From an uncultured bacterium (GTDB lineage Bacteria; Cyanobacteriota; Vampirovibrionia; Gastranaerophilales; Gastranaerophilaceae), in contig CASFTJ010000002.1 of the NCBI GenBank assembly GCA_949297715.1, positions 39,112 to 103,111 of the forward strand: a stretch of 64,000 nucleotides of DNA, given 5' to 3'. The notes below the pieces were generated by a model. That model saw nothing but the letters and a program-made list of their open reading frames with translations, made no database searches and was not told the origin of the DNA. Positions 1 to 7,033 of this stretch are shown piece by piece (positions within the stretch are counted from its first letter, which is position 1; each line of letters begins with the position of its first letter). A program made the translations under genes and the position numbers.

Positions 1-301
1 TAAAGCCGCCTTGATTATTGTAATTGCGCTGCTGCTGCGGTCTTCTGTAACCTTGGTTTTCGTTTCCGCCGCTTGAATAACTGTTATAGAACTGCGGTCT
101 GTCTTCTGTACTGTAGCTCCTCAAATTCTGCTGTTCTTCTTCATTTGAGGGTTGTGGTGCACTGTAAGATTCTCCGCTATCGCCGGAGGATGGGTTTATC
201 ATCATCTTCTTATCAGGATACAGACAATCCGGACATATTACTCTTTTGGGGTTTTTCGTTTCAAATTCACGCCCGCACTTAACGCACTTGTTTACATACA
301 T
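1..301 (-). CDS. Zinc-ribbon protein with Q/N/G-rich tail (partial, 3' end missing)
   Basis: The reading frame starts at an ATG ending at 301, has an AAGAGG ribosome-binding site, and runs off the left edge of the window, so only the first 100 residues are visible. The first 25 residues hold two Cys pairs, CVKC and CPDC, about 18 residues apart, which is the layout of a small four-cysteine zinc ribbon. The rest is low-complexity sequence rich in Ser, Gln, Asn, Tyr, Gly and Arg (for example RRPQQQRNYNNQGG), likely disordered. Zinc binding is inferred from the cysteine spacing. The function is unknown; a nucleic-acid-binding or assembly role would suit a ribbon with a basic disordered tail, but nothing here proves it. 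The stop codon lies outside the window. Confidence 0.75.
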   Translation of the reverse strand, partial: MYVNKCVKCGREFETKNPKRVICPDCLYPDKKMMINPSSGDSGESYSAPQPSNEEEQQNLRSYSTEDRPQFYNSYSSGGNENQGYRRPQQQRNYNNQGGF

Positions 302-444
302 ATTGAAAGCCTCTTAATTAGAAAAAATAATTGCATAATAAAAATTAATTTAAAAAAAGATTACTCCTCGGTAAAATATAAATATCAATATACTTAATAC
401 TCATATAATAACACAGATACAAAATATTTGCAAGTGGAGATTAA

Positions 445-882
445 TTATTTTTCAACCCAAATGGTCACCGGACCGTCGTTTATTAGCGATATTTCCATCA
501 TCGCGCCAAATTTACCTGTCTTAACAATAAGTCCTGATTTTGATAAAAGTTTTACAAATCCCTCATACAATTCGTTTGCGATTTCAGGATTGGCTGCGTT
601 ATCAAAACTCGGACGAGTGCCTTTTTTGCAGTCTGCGCATAGGGTAAACTGTGATACTACAAGTATTTCGCCTTTGGTATTTTGGATGGAAAAATTCATT
701 TTTTCATTTTCATCTTCAAATATTCTTAAATTTAAAACTTTTTGTGAAAGTTTTTCTGCATTTTCAAGTGTATCTGATTTTTCTACCCCTAAAAATATAA
801 GCATGCCGGCATTTATGGAGGAATAAATCTCGCCGTCAATCTTAACGGAAGCTTCTTTAACTCTTTGTATTAGCGCTTTCAT
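445..882 (-). CDS. dtd: D-aminoacyl-tRNA deacylase
   Basis: This enzyme hydrolyses the ester bond of tRNAs mischarged with D-amino acids (and glycine on tRNA-Ala), keeping D-residues out of cytosolic protein synthesis. The 145-residue length is normal for the DTD family. Both family signatures are present: SQFTL near residues 76-80 and the cross-subunit NDGPVT motif near residues 135-140, whose Gly-Pro gives chirality-based rejection. The N-terminus MKALIQRVKEASVKI is also typical. Its start overlaps the end of the upstream AbrB-like gene by 26 bases, so the two are probably co-transcribed and translationally coupled. The identification is secure. Confidence 0.95.
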   Translation of the reverse strand: MKALIQRVKEASVKIDGEIYSSINAGMLIFLGVEKSDTLENAEKLSQKVLNLRIFEDENEKMNFSIQNTKGEILVVSQFTLCADCKKGTRPSFDNAANPEIANELYEGFVKLLSKSGLIVKTGKFGAMMEISLINDGPVTIWVEK

Positions 883-1033
883 CCTTTTTTTCTACTTTCT
901 TGATTTTTAAAATATCATTTTCTATTTGCATTTCAATATTATCATTTTCAGGATCTATTTTAAGTAATTCAATTATCACTTTTGGAATAAATAAAGACCA
1001 GCCGTTGCCGGTTCTAAATAAGCGTCTTTCCAT
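857..1033 (-). CDS. AbrB/MazE-like swapped-hairpin DNA-binding protein
   Basis: This 58-residue protein matches the SpoVT/AbrB fold: a short N-terminal strand (RRLFRTGNGWSLFIPK) with the characteristic Gly-Asn-Gly turn and 'IPK', then ELLKI and a second strand pair rich in Glu, Ile and Lys. Members bind DNA as dimers and act as transcription regulators or as antitoxins of MazE type. A GTG at 1042 is in frame, but the ATG at 1033 has AGG eight bases upstream and is preferred. No toxin gene is adjacent; the next gene in the operon is dtd. The gene is head to head with a pilin-like gene at 1147, and the shared region carries repeated CATGT motifs, which suggests autoregulation and control of the pilin gene. 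That role is inferred. Confidence 0.75.
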   Translation of the reverse strand: MERRLFRTGNGWSLFIPKVIIELLKIDPENDNIEMQIENDILKIKKVEKKDESANTKS

Positions 1034-1146
1034 GTTATGCACCTATACTTAACATTGTCTATAACATGTACTTTATAAAAGAGAAAACATGTTTTATACT
1101 ATACCATGTTTATAACCAGTTATATACAATTTAAAGAAAGGTGATT
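1034..1146. promoter_or_regulatory. Divergent promoter region with repeated CATGT palindromes
   Basis: This 113-base region separates the AbrB-like gene and the pilin-like gene. It contains a perfect 12-base palindrome AAAACATGTTTT at 1084-1095. Further CATGT copies lie at 1065-1069 and 1105-1109, and one overlaps the regulator's start codon at 1031-1035. AT-rich stretches suitable for -10 elements surround them. The arrangement looks like an operator for the neighbouring AbrB-like protein. Binding is inferred, not shown. Confidence 0.45.
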
Positions 1147-1806
1147 ATGAAAAAAGGATTTACGATGTCGGAAGTTTTGATTACTCTTGGCGTTTTGGGG
1201 GTGGTAATTGCAATGACGCTTCCGACTGTAATAAATAACGCTAAAGAACGTGAAACTGTTACTAAAGTGAAAAAATTTTATTCTACAATGAGTCAGGCTT
1301 TGCTTATGGCGATTAGTAAACACGGTTATGTTGATAGCTGGAATTTTTGTGAAAAGGCTAATGCGCAATGTGTTGCTGAATTTGTCAGCTATTTGAAACC
1401 TGAACTTAAAATAGCTTATGATTGTGGTGATGATACTGAGTGTCCGGGAATGGCTGATAAATATATTACTCTTGATGGAAAGGATTATACCAATGTTTCA
1501 TATAAAAATGCTTCCCATTTTTATAGAATGACTTTATTTGATGGAAGCCATTTGTGGATTAGGCATAGTGAGTCAAATACTTGTGAAAACTCTGATACTG
1601 GTACTAAAAATGTCTGCGGGCTTATTTGGGTTGATGTCAACGGCGCTAAAAAACCAAATCAATTCGGTAATGATGTTTTTGCATTCTTTATTTTAAAAGA
1701 TAGGATAATTCCTCATTCCGGGAATGATTGCTATCCTGGGAAAGGCGGATGGGGATGTGCAAGGTATATTTTGGAGCATGACAATATGAAATATCTTAGA
1801 AACTAG
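1147..1806 (+). CDS. Type IV pilin-like protein (DVNG-class C-terminus)
   Basis: The N-terminus MKKGFTMSEVLITLGVLGV is a class III prepilin signal: a short basic leader, a Gly-Phe cleavage site, Glu at mature position 5 and a long hydrophobic helix. A prepilin peptidase should cut after the Gly and methylate the Phe. The roughly 190-residue remainder is a periplasmic or surface domain with several Cys residues and the motif DVNGAKKPNQFGNDVFAFFI. A GTG at 1141 is in frame, but AAAGG sits five bases before the ATG at 1147, so that start is used. The last four bases overlap the end of convergent rlmN. The partner secretion or pilus machinery is not in the window, so its role as pilin, pseudopilin or secreted effector is open. 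Confidence 0.85.
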   Translation: MKKGFTMSEVLITLGVLGVVIAMTLPTVINNAKERETVTKVKKFYSTMSQALLMAISKHGYVDSWNFCEKANAQCVAEFVSYLKPELKIAYDCGDDTECPGMADKYITLDGKDYTNVSYKNASHFYRMTLFDGSHLWIRHSESNTCENSDTGTKNVCGLIWVDVNGAKKPNQFGNDVFAFFILKDRIIPHSGNDCYPGKGGWGCARYILEHDNMKYLRN

Positions 1807-2822
1807 TCAATTTTTCCTCTTAACTGTCCGCAGGCTGCATCTATGTCTGAGCCTCGCTCTAACCTTACCGTAACCTTTTTACCAGAATGCTCTAGCAGGT
1901 ATTTAAACTTCTGTATTGAATTGTTCGAAGGGCGCTGATAATCGTTCTTTGCGGTCGGATTATAGGGAATCAGGTTTACGTTGCATTTTATTTCGCTTAA
2001 ATATTCCGCAAGCTCTTTGGCGCTTTCAATTGTGTCATTTAAATCCTTTATCAGCAAATATTCTATTGTAATTCTTCGCCCTGTTTTATTTACATAGCTT
2101 TTCATCGCTTTTTTTAATTCTGACATATCGTATTTGTTCTCTATCGGCATTATCTGCTTTCTGATAGCGTGGTTCGGAGCATGTAGCGAAATCGCAAGCG
2201 TTGATTGCATATCATTTTCCGCTAGTTTATACATTTGAGGAATTATTCCGCTTGTTGAAACGGTTATCCTTCTTGCACCTATCTGGAAGCTTTCGTTAAA
2301 TATTTCCATCGCTTTTAATACGTTATCAAGATTTAGTAAGGGTTCTCCCTGCCCCATAAATACAATATTTGTTACTTTTAAGCCCGTATCTCTTTGGATT
2401 GTCAAAACTTGTTCCAGTATTTCTTTATAGGTTAAATTCCGAATAAAGCCTCGTTTTCCCGTTGCGCAAAAGGTGCAGTTTACAGCACATCCGATTTGAG
2501 AGCTTACGCAGGCTGTCAGGTTCGCTCTGTTGTCAAATCTCATTAATACGGTCTCTACACACTCGCCGTCAGGATATTCAAGTAAATATTTTATTGTCCC
2601 GTCTGAACTTACCTGTTTAACTTTTATTTTTACATCGGTTACCGTCGCTATTTGCTTTAATTCTTCTCTGAATTTTACCGACAAATCTGTCATATCATCA
2701 ATTTCTTTTACAGATTTCAGGTAAATCCAGTTGTGAATCTGGCGGGCTCTGAATTTGGAGGCCTTTAATGTGTCTGTTATTTCTTCGATTTCTTTTAAAT
2801 TTAATCCTGATAATATTTTCAT
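1803..2822 (-). CDS. rlmN: 23S rRNA (adenine-2503-C2)-methyltransferase RlmN
   Basis: This radical-SAM enzyme methylates C2 of A2503 in 23S rRNA, and of A37 in some tRNAs, through a methyl-cysteine intermediate. The [4Fe-4S]-binding CxxxCxxC motif appears as CAVNCTFC near residue 107, followed by ATGKRGF. The second catalytic cysteine of the family lies near the C-terminus in DIDAACGQL. GQGEPLLN and the ISLHAPN region are also typical. The length of 339 residues is normal. Its ATG overlaps the stop of the upstream cysteine-cluster gene by one base (TAATG), showing coupled translation. The related Cfr resistance enzyme is less likely because the overall sequence follows the RlmN pattern. Confidence 0.95.
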   Translation of the reverse strand: MKILSGLNLKEIEEITDTLKASKFRARQIHNWIYLKSVKEIDDMTDLSVKFREELKQIATVTDVKIKVKQVSSDGTIKYLLEYPDGECVETVLMRFDNRANLTACVSSQIGCAVNCTFCATGKRGFIRNLTYKEILEQVLTIQRDTGLKVTNIVFMGQGEPLLNLDNVLKAMEIFNESFQIGARRITVSTSGIIPQMYKLAENDMQSTLAISLHAPNHAIRKQIMPIENKYDMSELKKAMKSYVNKTGRRITIEYLLIKDLNDTIESAKELAEYLSEIKCNVNLIPYNPTAKNDYQRPSNNSIQKFKYLLEHSGKKVTVRLERGSDIDAACGQLRGKID

Positions 2823-3496
2823 TACTTCACCGGAATTTTTTCCTTGTAATATTCCACAACCTCAATCATAGCATGAAGATAAAGCGTTTGTTCCTCGCTC
2901 TTTTCTCGCCAGAAGCAAAATCCGCAGCTTGAAGGTAATATGCATAAAGGATTGTCCGGAAAGTCCCGACAAATCTGCGGTCTGTTTTCGTAATCCGAAC
3001 ATCTTTTGTCTTGTGTCAACTTCGGGCAGTGGTAAAAATAAACTTTTTCTTCTTTATTTTCTTCCAATAGCGCAATGTATTCAGGATAAACTTTTCGGGC
3101 TTCTTCTTTATCTTTATAGGGAATAAAAATACTTAAAAACTGCTTTGCGAAATTGTCGCCGTTTTCTGCCCGTTTTTTTAATTCTTCTGGAGAATATTCG
3201 CTGCAAGCTAAGTTACAGCAGGTTGCGCATCCTAAGCATTTGTAATTTGAACGTTCTTTTAATATATTTTGAAATTTTATATAAACTTCTTTGGAAATTT
3301 TATTCTCTAACAGGTTAAGAAATTCTGTCTGCCATTTTCTGCCGTCACTATCGGGCGGAAATTCAGTAAAAATGTCAGCCTCAAGCCCTTTGGGTTTAAT
3401 CCTTTCTGAAAGTTCTTGAATTTCACTTATCGCCTGTTTGAATTTTTCCCTAAATACGGTTCGCTGTTTGTTTACTATGCTGTTTAAATTCTCCAT
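2822..3496 (-). CDS. YkgJ-type cysteine-cluster protein
   Basis: This 224-residue protein has a YkgJ-like metal-binding domain in its C-terminal half. The cysteines occur in a CLGCATCCNLACSEYS block, then CPKLTQDKRCSDYENRP, then CRDFPDNPLC, a spacing typical of the family thought to bind Zn or an Fe-S centre. The N-terminal 70 residues are helical and charged. The biochemical role of the family is not established. The gene ends one base into rlmN (TAATG), so the two form an operon, a neighbourhood that may point to RNA modification or metal supply. The start at 3496 has no clear Shine-Dalgarno sequence but sits just after a TATGAT-like -10, so a leaderless message is possible. Confidence 0.8.
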   Translation of the reverse strand: MENLNSIVNKQRTVFREKFKQAISEIQELSERIKPKGLEADIFTEFPPDSDGRKWQTEFLNLLENKISKEVYIKFQNILKERSNYKCLGCATCCNLACSEYSPEELKKRAENGDNFAKQFLSIFIPYKDKEEARKVYPEYIALLEENKEEKVYFYHCPKLTQDKRCSDYENRPQICRDFPDNPLCILPSSCGFCFWREKSEEQTLYLHAMIEVVEYYKEKIPVK

Positions 3497-3565
3497 AGCA
3501 AAATCATAGCATAAAAGCCTTTAGTATTCTTATTCTGGATTATTATTTAAATTAAAAGCTTTCGG

Positions 3566-4597
3566 CTATTCTTCGTTTTGTGAAAGCATATTGTATGTAT
3601 AATCCATTTTCTTATCAAAAATATTTTCGTTCGGATCGTCTAATATTGACATATTTGCATAATATGAAACTGCGTCAATAGAGCCGTTGCCGACATTTTT
3701 ATCATCAAAATCCATTGCGTAATAGAAGGCTGCCATTTCTTTTGCTGAAATTACGCCGTCACCATCGTGGTCAAGCTTTTTAAATACGTTATTATTACTT
3801 GCTTCCATTTGCTTAATTTCAGCATCTGACAATCCCTCATTCTGGAATTTCATAAATGCTTCTTTGCTGATTGTTTCTCCGCCATCACCGTATTTTTCTG
3901 AAATAAACTTGGTCATTGATCCGCCAAGTTTTTGGAAACCTTGACTTAATGCCGTTTGAATTTTTTTGATATCTTCCGGTGTCGGGTTTTTCTTTGACAT
4001 TAAAGCGGATATCTCATCTGAAATTACAGAAATTTTAACATCTTCTGCATGCATCATTTTATTAAACAAGTTATTTGCAACGCTGCCGGTTTTAAAATCT
4101 CCGTCAGCAGGAGTGTTTGCAACGATGTTAGCTTCACTTGCGCTTGATTTTGAAGTCGGTGTTTTAGTTTGGGTTACGGCAGATGCAGGTTGGGTTTGTA
4201 TAATTGGTGGAGTTGCCGTAGTGGGTATTGCTTGTGAAGTTGATGTTGTTTGCGTTGGAGCTGTTGGAGCTGTTGGGGTTGCTGGTGCTGAAGAATTACC
4301 TAGCAATAAGCTTTTAATTTTACCCATTATGCTGTCATCAATCTCCATTGTTTGACCATTTAATATGGTAAAATTGTTTTTTACGGATTTATTACCGATT
4401 TGGTCTATGTTACTTGTACCTGTATAATTTGTCGTTTGTCCGTTTTTAATCCTTTGCTCATTATCCGCTTTGACAAGTTTCATAACTTCTTGCCAAACAT
4501 TAATTTTTACCTTTTTACAATCGGCAGTGCTCATTCCCAAGCTTGATGCAATCGCTTGGGTTACGCCTTGTCCTGTGGTGACTTTGATTTCTGCCAT
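3566..4597 (-). CDS. EF-hand protein with Ala/Pro/Thr-rich linker
   Basis: The 343-residue protein has three parts. Residues 1-105 form a conserved-looking region of unknown function without a signal peptide. Residues 105-175 are an Ala/Pro/Thr/Ser/Gln-rich linker. The C-terminal half contains a canonical EF-hand calcium loop DHDGDGVISAKE near residues 276-287, with acidic residues at positions 1, 3 and 5 and Glu at 12. Degenerate flanking loops, EKYGDGGETISKE and DDKNVGNGSID, may be partner hands. Calcium binding follows from the loop; the cellular role is unknown. AGAGG precedes the ATG. The gene is monocistronic, with a 22-base perfect palindrome just upstream. Confidence 0.8.
   Translation of the reverse strand: MAEIKVTTGQGVTQAIASSLGMSTADCKKVKINVWQEVMKLVKADNEQRIKNGQTTNYTGTSNIDQIGNKSVKNNFTILNGQTMEIDDSIMGKIKSLLLGNSSAPATPTAPTAPTQTTSTSQAIPTTATPPIIQTQPASAVTQTKTPTSKSSASEANIVANTPADGDFKTGSVANNLFNKMMHAEDVKISVISDEISALMSKKNPTPEDIKKIQTALSQGFQKLGGSMTKFISEKYGDGGETISKEAFMKFQNEGLSDAEIKQMEASNNNVFKKLDHDGDGVISAKEMAAFYYAMDFDDKNVGNGSIDAVSYYANMSILDDPNENIFDKKMDYTYNMLSQNEE
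4255..4280. repeat. 9-base tandem repeat in linker coding sequence
   Basis: About three copies of the nine-base unit gttggagct (the last one diverged) encode the repeating Ala-Pro-Thr part of the EF-hand protein linker. Gain or loss of a unit would change linker length without shifting the frame. Confidence 0.6.
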
Positions 4598-4615
4598 GGT
4601 AAAACCTCTTCTATA

Positions 4616-4637
4616 ATACTTTATATATATAAAGTAT
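4616..4637. promoter_or_regulatory. 22-base perfect palindrome upstream of the EF-hand gene
   Basis: The sequence ATACTTTATAT and its exact complement form a perfect palindrome 19 bases upstream of the minus-strand start codon at 4597. It may be an operator, may overlap a -10-like element, or may form a hairpin in the leader. It is AT-rich, so some symmetry could be chance, but 22 exact bases is long. Confidence 0.4.
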
Positions 4638-4695
4638 ATATACCCAGCAAAATTTCATTTGTTTTAATTTTTGTAAATAAAAATTTACAAATAAC

Positions 4696-5703
4696 TTAAT
4701 TTGTAATATCCCATCTTCCGCAGGTGCCGCCCCAGCGTGCAATGATGTTGCCCTTGATGTCTTTTATTTTTTCAACGTGTTGAATTCCATCATTTCCTTC
4801 TATGATGGTAATAACTTCACAGTTGTTTGAGCATCCGTTGCATTCGCAGGTGATTGAGTGAAAGTGCATATCACCGACTTCCCAGCCTTTGAATTTCGTT
4901 GAGGCATCGGTGTATTGGTGATTTTCCATTGCTAATAAAGCTGCACCTATTGCTCCCATTGTCTGGTGATTTTCCGGAACGATAACTTTGTGACCTAAGG
5001 CTTCTTCAAATGCTTTTACCATACCTTGGTTCGTTGCAACACCACCTTGGAAAGAGAATACGGGAAGAAGTTCTTTTCCTAAGGCAAGGTTTGACAGGTA
5101 ATTACGTACAAGAGCCTGACATAGGCCGTAGAGTAAATCTTCTACAGGATAGCCGAGCTGTTGTTTGTGGATAAGATCGCTTTCTGCAAAAACCCCGCAA
5201 CGACCGGCAATTCTTGCAGGATTTGTTGATTTAAGCGCTGTTTCGCCAAACTTTTCTATCGGAACATTTAGTCTGTTTGCCTGTTGATCCAGAAAACTTC
5301 CTGTGCCTGCTGCGCAAACCGTGTTCATTGCAAAATCCGTTACAATACCGTCACGTAAAATGATAATTTTGCTGTCCTGACCGCCGATTTCTAATATAGT
5401 CTGAACCCCAGGAACATTTATGCTTGCGGCAACTGCGTGGGCGGTGATTTCGTTCTTAATAATATCCGCTCCAACAAGTGCACCGGCTAGATTCCTGCCC
5501 GAACCTGTCGTGCCTACTCCCATTACGTTGTATTCGGTAAGTTTTTTTGAATATAACTCATTTAAACCTTTCTGGACTGCCATTACAGGTTTGCCGGCAG
5601 TTCTTAGCATGTAACTGTCTACGTATTTCCCTTTTTCATCAACTAATGCTAGTTTTGTTGTTACTGACCCTACGTCTATCCCTAAATATACTGTTAAACT
5701 CAT
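4696..5703 (-). CDS. 2-hydroxyacyl-CoA dehydratase activase (BadF/BcrA ATPase family)
   Basis: Activases of this family are homodimeric ASKHA-fold ATPases with one [4Fe-4S] cluster between subunits. They use ATP to inject a low-potential electron into 2-hydroxyacyl-CoA dehydratases or benzoyl-CoA reductases. Seen here are the phosphate-1 loop GIDVGSVTTK near residue 7, EIGGQDSK near 105, and the two cluster-ligand regions NTVCAAGTGSF and GRCGVFAESD. A C-terminal extension carries extra cysteines (CECNGCSNNCE) that resemble those in the larger fused activase-dehydratase proteins. The size, 335 residues, is longer than the 260 or so of simple HgdC. No dehydratase subunit gene is next to it, so the substrate is unknown. 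AAGGA precedes the start. Confidence 0.85.
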   Translation of the reverse strand: MSLTVYLGIDVGSVTTKLALVDEKGKYVDSYMLRTAGKPVMAVQKGLNELYSKKLTEYNVMGVGTTGSGRNLAGALVGADIIKNEITAHAVAASINVPGVQTILEIGGQDSKIIILRDGIVTDFAMNTVCAAGTGSFLDQQANRLNVPIEKFGETALKSTNPARIAGRCGVFAESDLIHKQQLGYPVEDLLYGLCQALVRNYLSNLALGKELLPVFSFQGGVATNQGMVKAFEEALGHKVIVPENHQTMGAIGAALLAMENHQYTDASTKFKGWEVGDMHFHSITCECNGCSNNCEVITIIEGNDGIQHVEKIKDIKGNIIARWGGTCGRWDITN

Positions 5704-5819
5704 ATTTTCACTTCCTTATTTAAAGCTGCCGAAGGCTTTGTTTAATTGTTTTACGGCTATTGTAAATTCTTAACCCTACTCTAGCATAAAAAAAATATCC
5801 CGTAAACTGTTTATATGTT

Positions 5820-6104
5820 TTAGGATTCTTCTTGAAGTTTTTTGAGGTATTCTTGCTTTGTTTCTTCAAGATGTTTTTCTAAAATTTTGAGATGTTCTAC
5901 TGCTATTTTGCTGTGCTCATCAACTGCTTGTTTCCATACCTCTAAATTAGCTTTTTCTGAGTCTTTCGCATTCTCAAATGTGTGATGTGTCATTAAATTC
6001 TTTATTGTTTGCGAAAGGTTCTCTCTTTCTTTTTTTATATCTTCCAGTTGTTCTTCAAGATGTTTTAACATTGATTTTGTGTTTTCTTTTGAGTCGTTTG
6101 ACAT
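5820..6104 (-). CDS. Small coiled-coil protein
   Basis: This 94-residue acidic/basic protein is almost entirely predicted helix, with Leu, Ile and Val spaced as in a coiled coil (for example SMLKHLEEQLEDIKKEREN). It has no signal peptide, membrane segment or cysteines. A longer frame begins at 6158, but AGGAG lies eight bases before the ATG at 6104, so that start is chosen. A terminator hairpin separates it from the upstream coiled-coil gene, suggesting separate transcription. I do not recognise a family; a cytosolic structural or adaptor role is only a guess. Confidence 0.6.
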   Translation of the reverse strand: MSNDSKENTKSMLKHLEEQLEDIKKERENLSQTIKNLMTHHTFENAKDSEKANLEVWKQAVDEHSKIAVEHLKILEKHLEETKQEYLKKLQEES

Positions 6105-6156
6105 ATAAATTGCTCCTATAATCCCTTTTATTTTGATTTTATTACAAACATAATTC

Positions 6157-6187
6157 AAAAAAAAGCGCAGAACCCACTGCGCTTTGT
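6157..6187 (-). terminator. Intrinsic terminator after the 6216-6860 gene
   Basis: On the minus strand, AAAGCGCAG and CTGCGCTTT form a perfect 9-base-pair stem with a six-base loop, followed by a run of seven or more T. Confidence 0.8.
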
Positions 6188-6215
6188 GTATTTTTTATTT
6201 GTAATTATTAACTTG

Positions 6216-6860
6216 TTATCTTGAAAATTTACTGATGTCTTCATCTATAAATTTTTTATTGTTGTTTTCTTCTGTTTTTATTATCTGTATTCTGGTTTCG
6301 GCTTCCTTAATAGCCTGTTCTTTGGCTTCAATCCCATCCAGATTACCCGACTCAATGTCTTTCACTATTTCTGCTTGCAGACGATGAATTTCTGCTTCTA
6401 ATTTCTGTATACCTTCCGGTTTTGGGTTTTGCGCTTCTCCATTCTGCTTTGCATCTAATTCAGTTTCCATTTGCTGTTTTTTTAATTCGAGTTCTTTTGC
6501 TATTGCTTCAAGTTTTGGAGCTATGACTTTTTTTAATTTTTCTGTTTCTTTATTAATTATTGTTTTAAAATCTTCCGGGGTGATTGGAATGTCTTTGTAC
6601 ATAAGTTCCATATGTTCACCAGGATTGTTATCATAGTATTTTTGTATATCCTTTGCTTTTTTCTCAAGTTTTGCTTTTTCATCATCAATTTGATTTAAAT
6701 CAGGCTGTTCTTCTGCTTTTTCTTCTTTATTGTAATAATTTTGAATGTCTTCATTAGTTTTTTGTTTTTCAAGTTTTTTCTTATCTTCTTCTGAAAGGTC
6801 TGTTCCATTAATAGTTATATCGTGCGGAAGCCCTGTGTCATTGATCTGATATTCACTCAT
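6216..6860 (-). CDS. Glu/Lys-rich coiled-coil protein
   Basis: The 214-residue product is very rich in Glu, Lys, Gln and Ile and has no cysteines, membrane helix or signal peptide. Long heptad-like stretches occur around residues 25-80 and 105-200, consistent with an extended coiled coil. AAAGGAG sits at good spacing before the ATG at 6860, and a strong terminator follows the stop. It resembles the neighbouring 94-residue protein in composition but not in clear sequence motifs. I do not recognise the family. Confidence 0.65.
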   Translation of the reverse strand: MSEYQINDTGLPHDITINGTDLSEEDKKKLEKQKTNEDIQNYYNKEEKAEEQPDLNQIDDEKAKLEKKAKDIQKYYDNNPGEHMELMYKDIPITPEDFKTIINKETEKLKKVIAPKLEAIAKELELKKQQMETELDAKQNGEAQNPKPEGIQKLEAEIHRLQAEIVKDIESGNLDGIEAKEQAIKEAETRIQIIKTEENNNKKFIDEDISKFSR

Positions 6861-6954
6861 AAAAATTTTCTCCTTTTATTATCTACACAGAGGATGTATT
6901 CGGCAGAAAGAACTTATAACTTTAATTTTTTATTAATATGATACATAAATTTAC

Positions 6955-6990
6955 AAATGAAAATCGCCCCGATTTTCACCGGAGCGATTC
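6955..6990 (-). terminator. Likely intrinsic terminator after hppA
   Basis: On the minus strand AATCGCTCCG pairs with CGGGGCGATT (one G-U pair), with an eight-base loop and a short T-rich tail (TTTTCATTTG). It lies about 45 bases past the hppA stop. Confidence 0.6.
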
Positions 6991-7033
6991 TTTATATGAG
7001 AAATACTCATATTCCCTAGTTTTTGTTTTTTAT

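Noticed and set aside
857..1033. Toxin-antitoxin system from the MazE-like gene
   Set aside because: No toxin gene is adjacent; the neighbour is dtd, and the divergent gene is pilin-like. Regulator is the better reading.
3966..4355. 129-codon plus-strand frame opposite the EF-hand gene
   Set aside because: Its Val/Ala/Gly runs are the reverse complement of the Pro/Thr/Ala linker repeats; no separate coding signal.
4670..4691. Terminator after the dehydratase activase
   Set aside because: There is a nine-base-pair perfect stem (TTTGTAAAT/ATTTACAAA), but it is all A/T except one pair and no T-run follows on the minus strand, so it is not called as a terminator.
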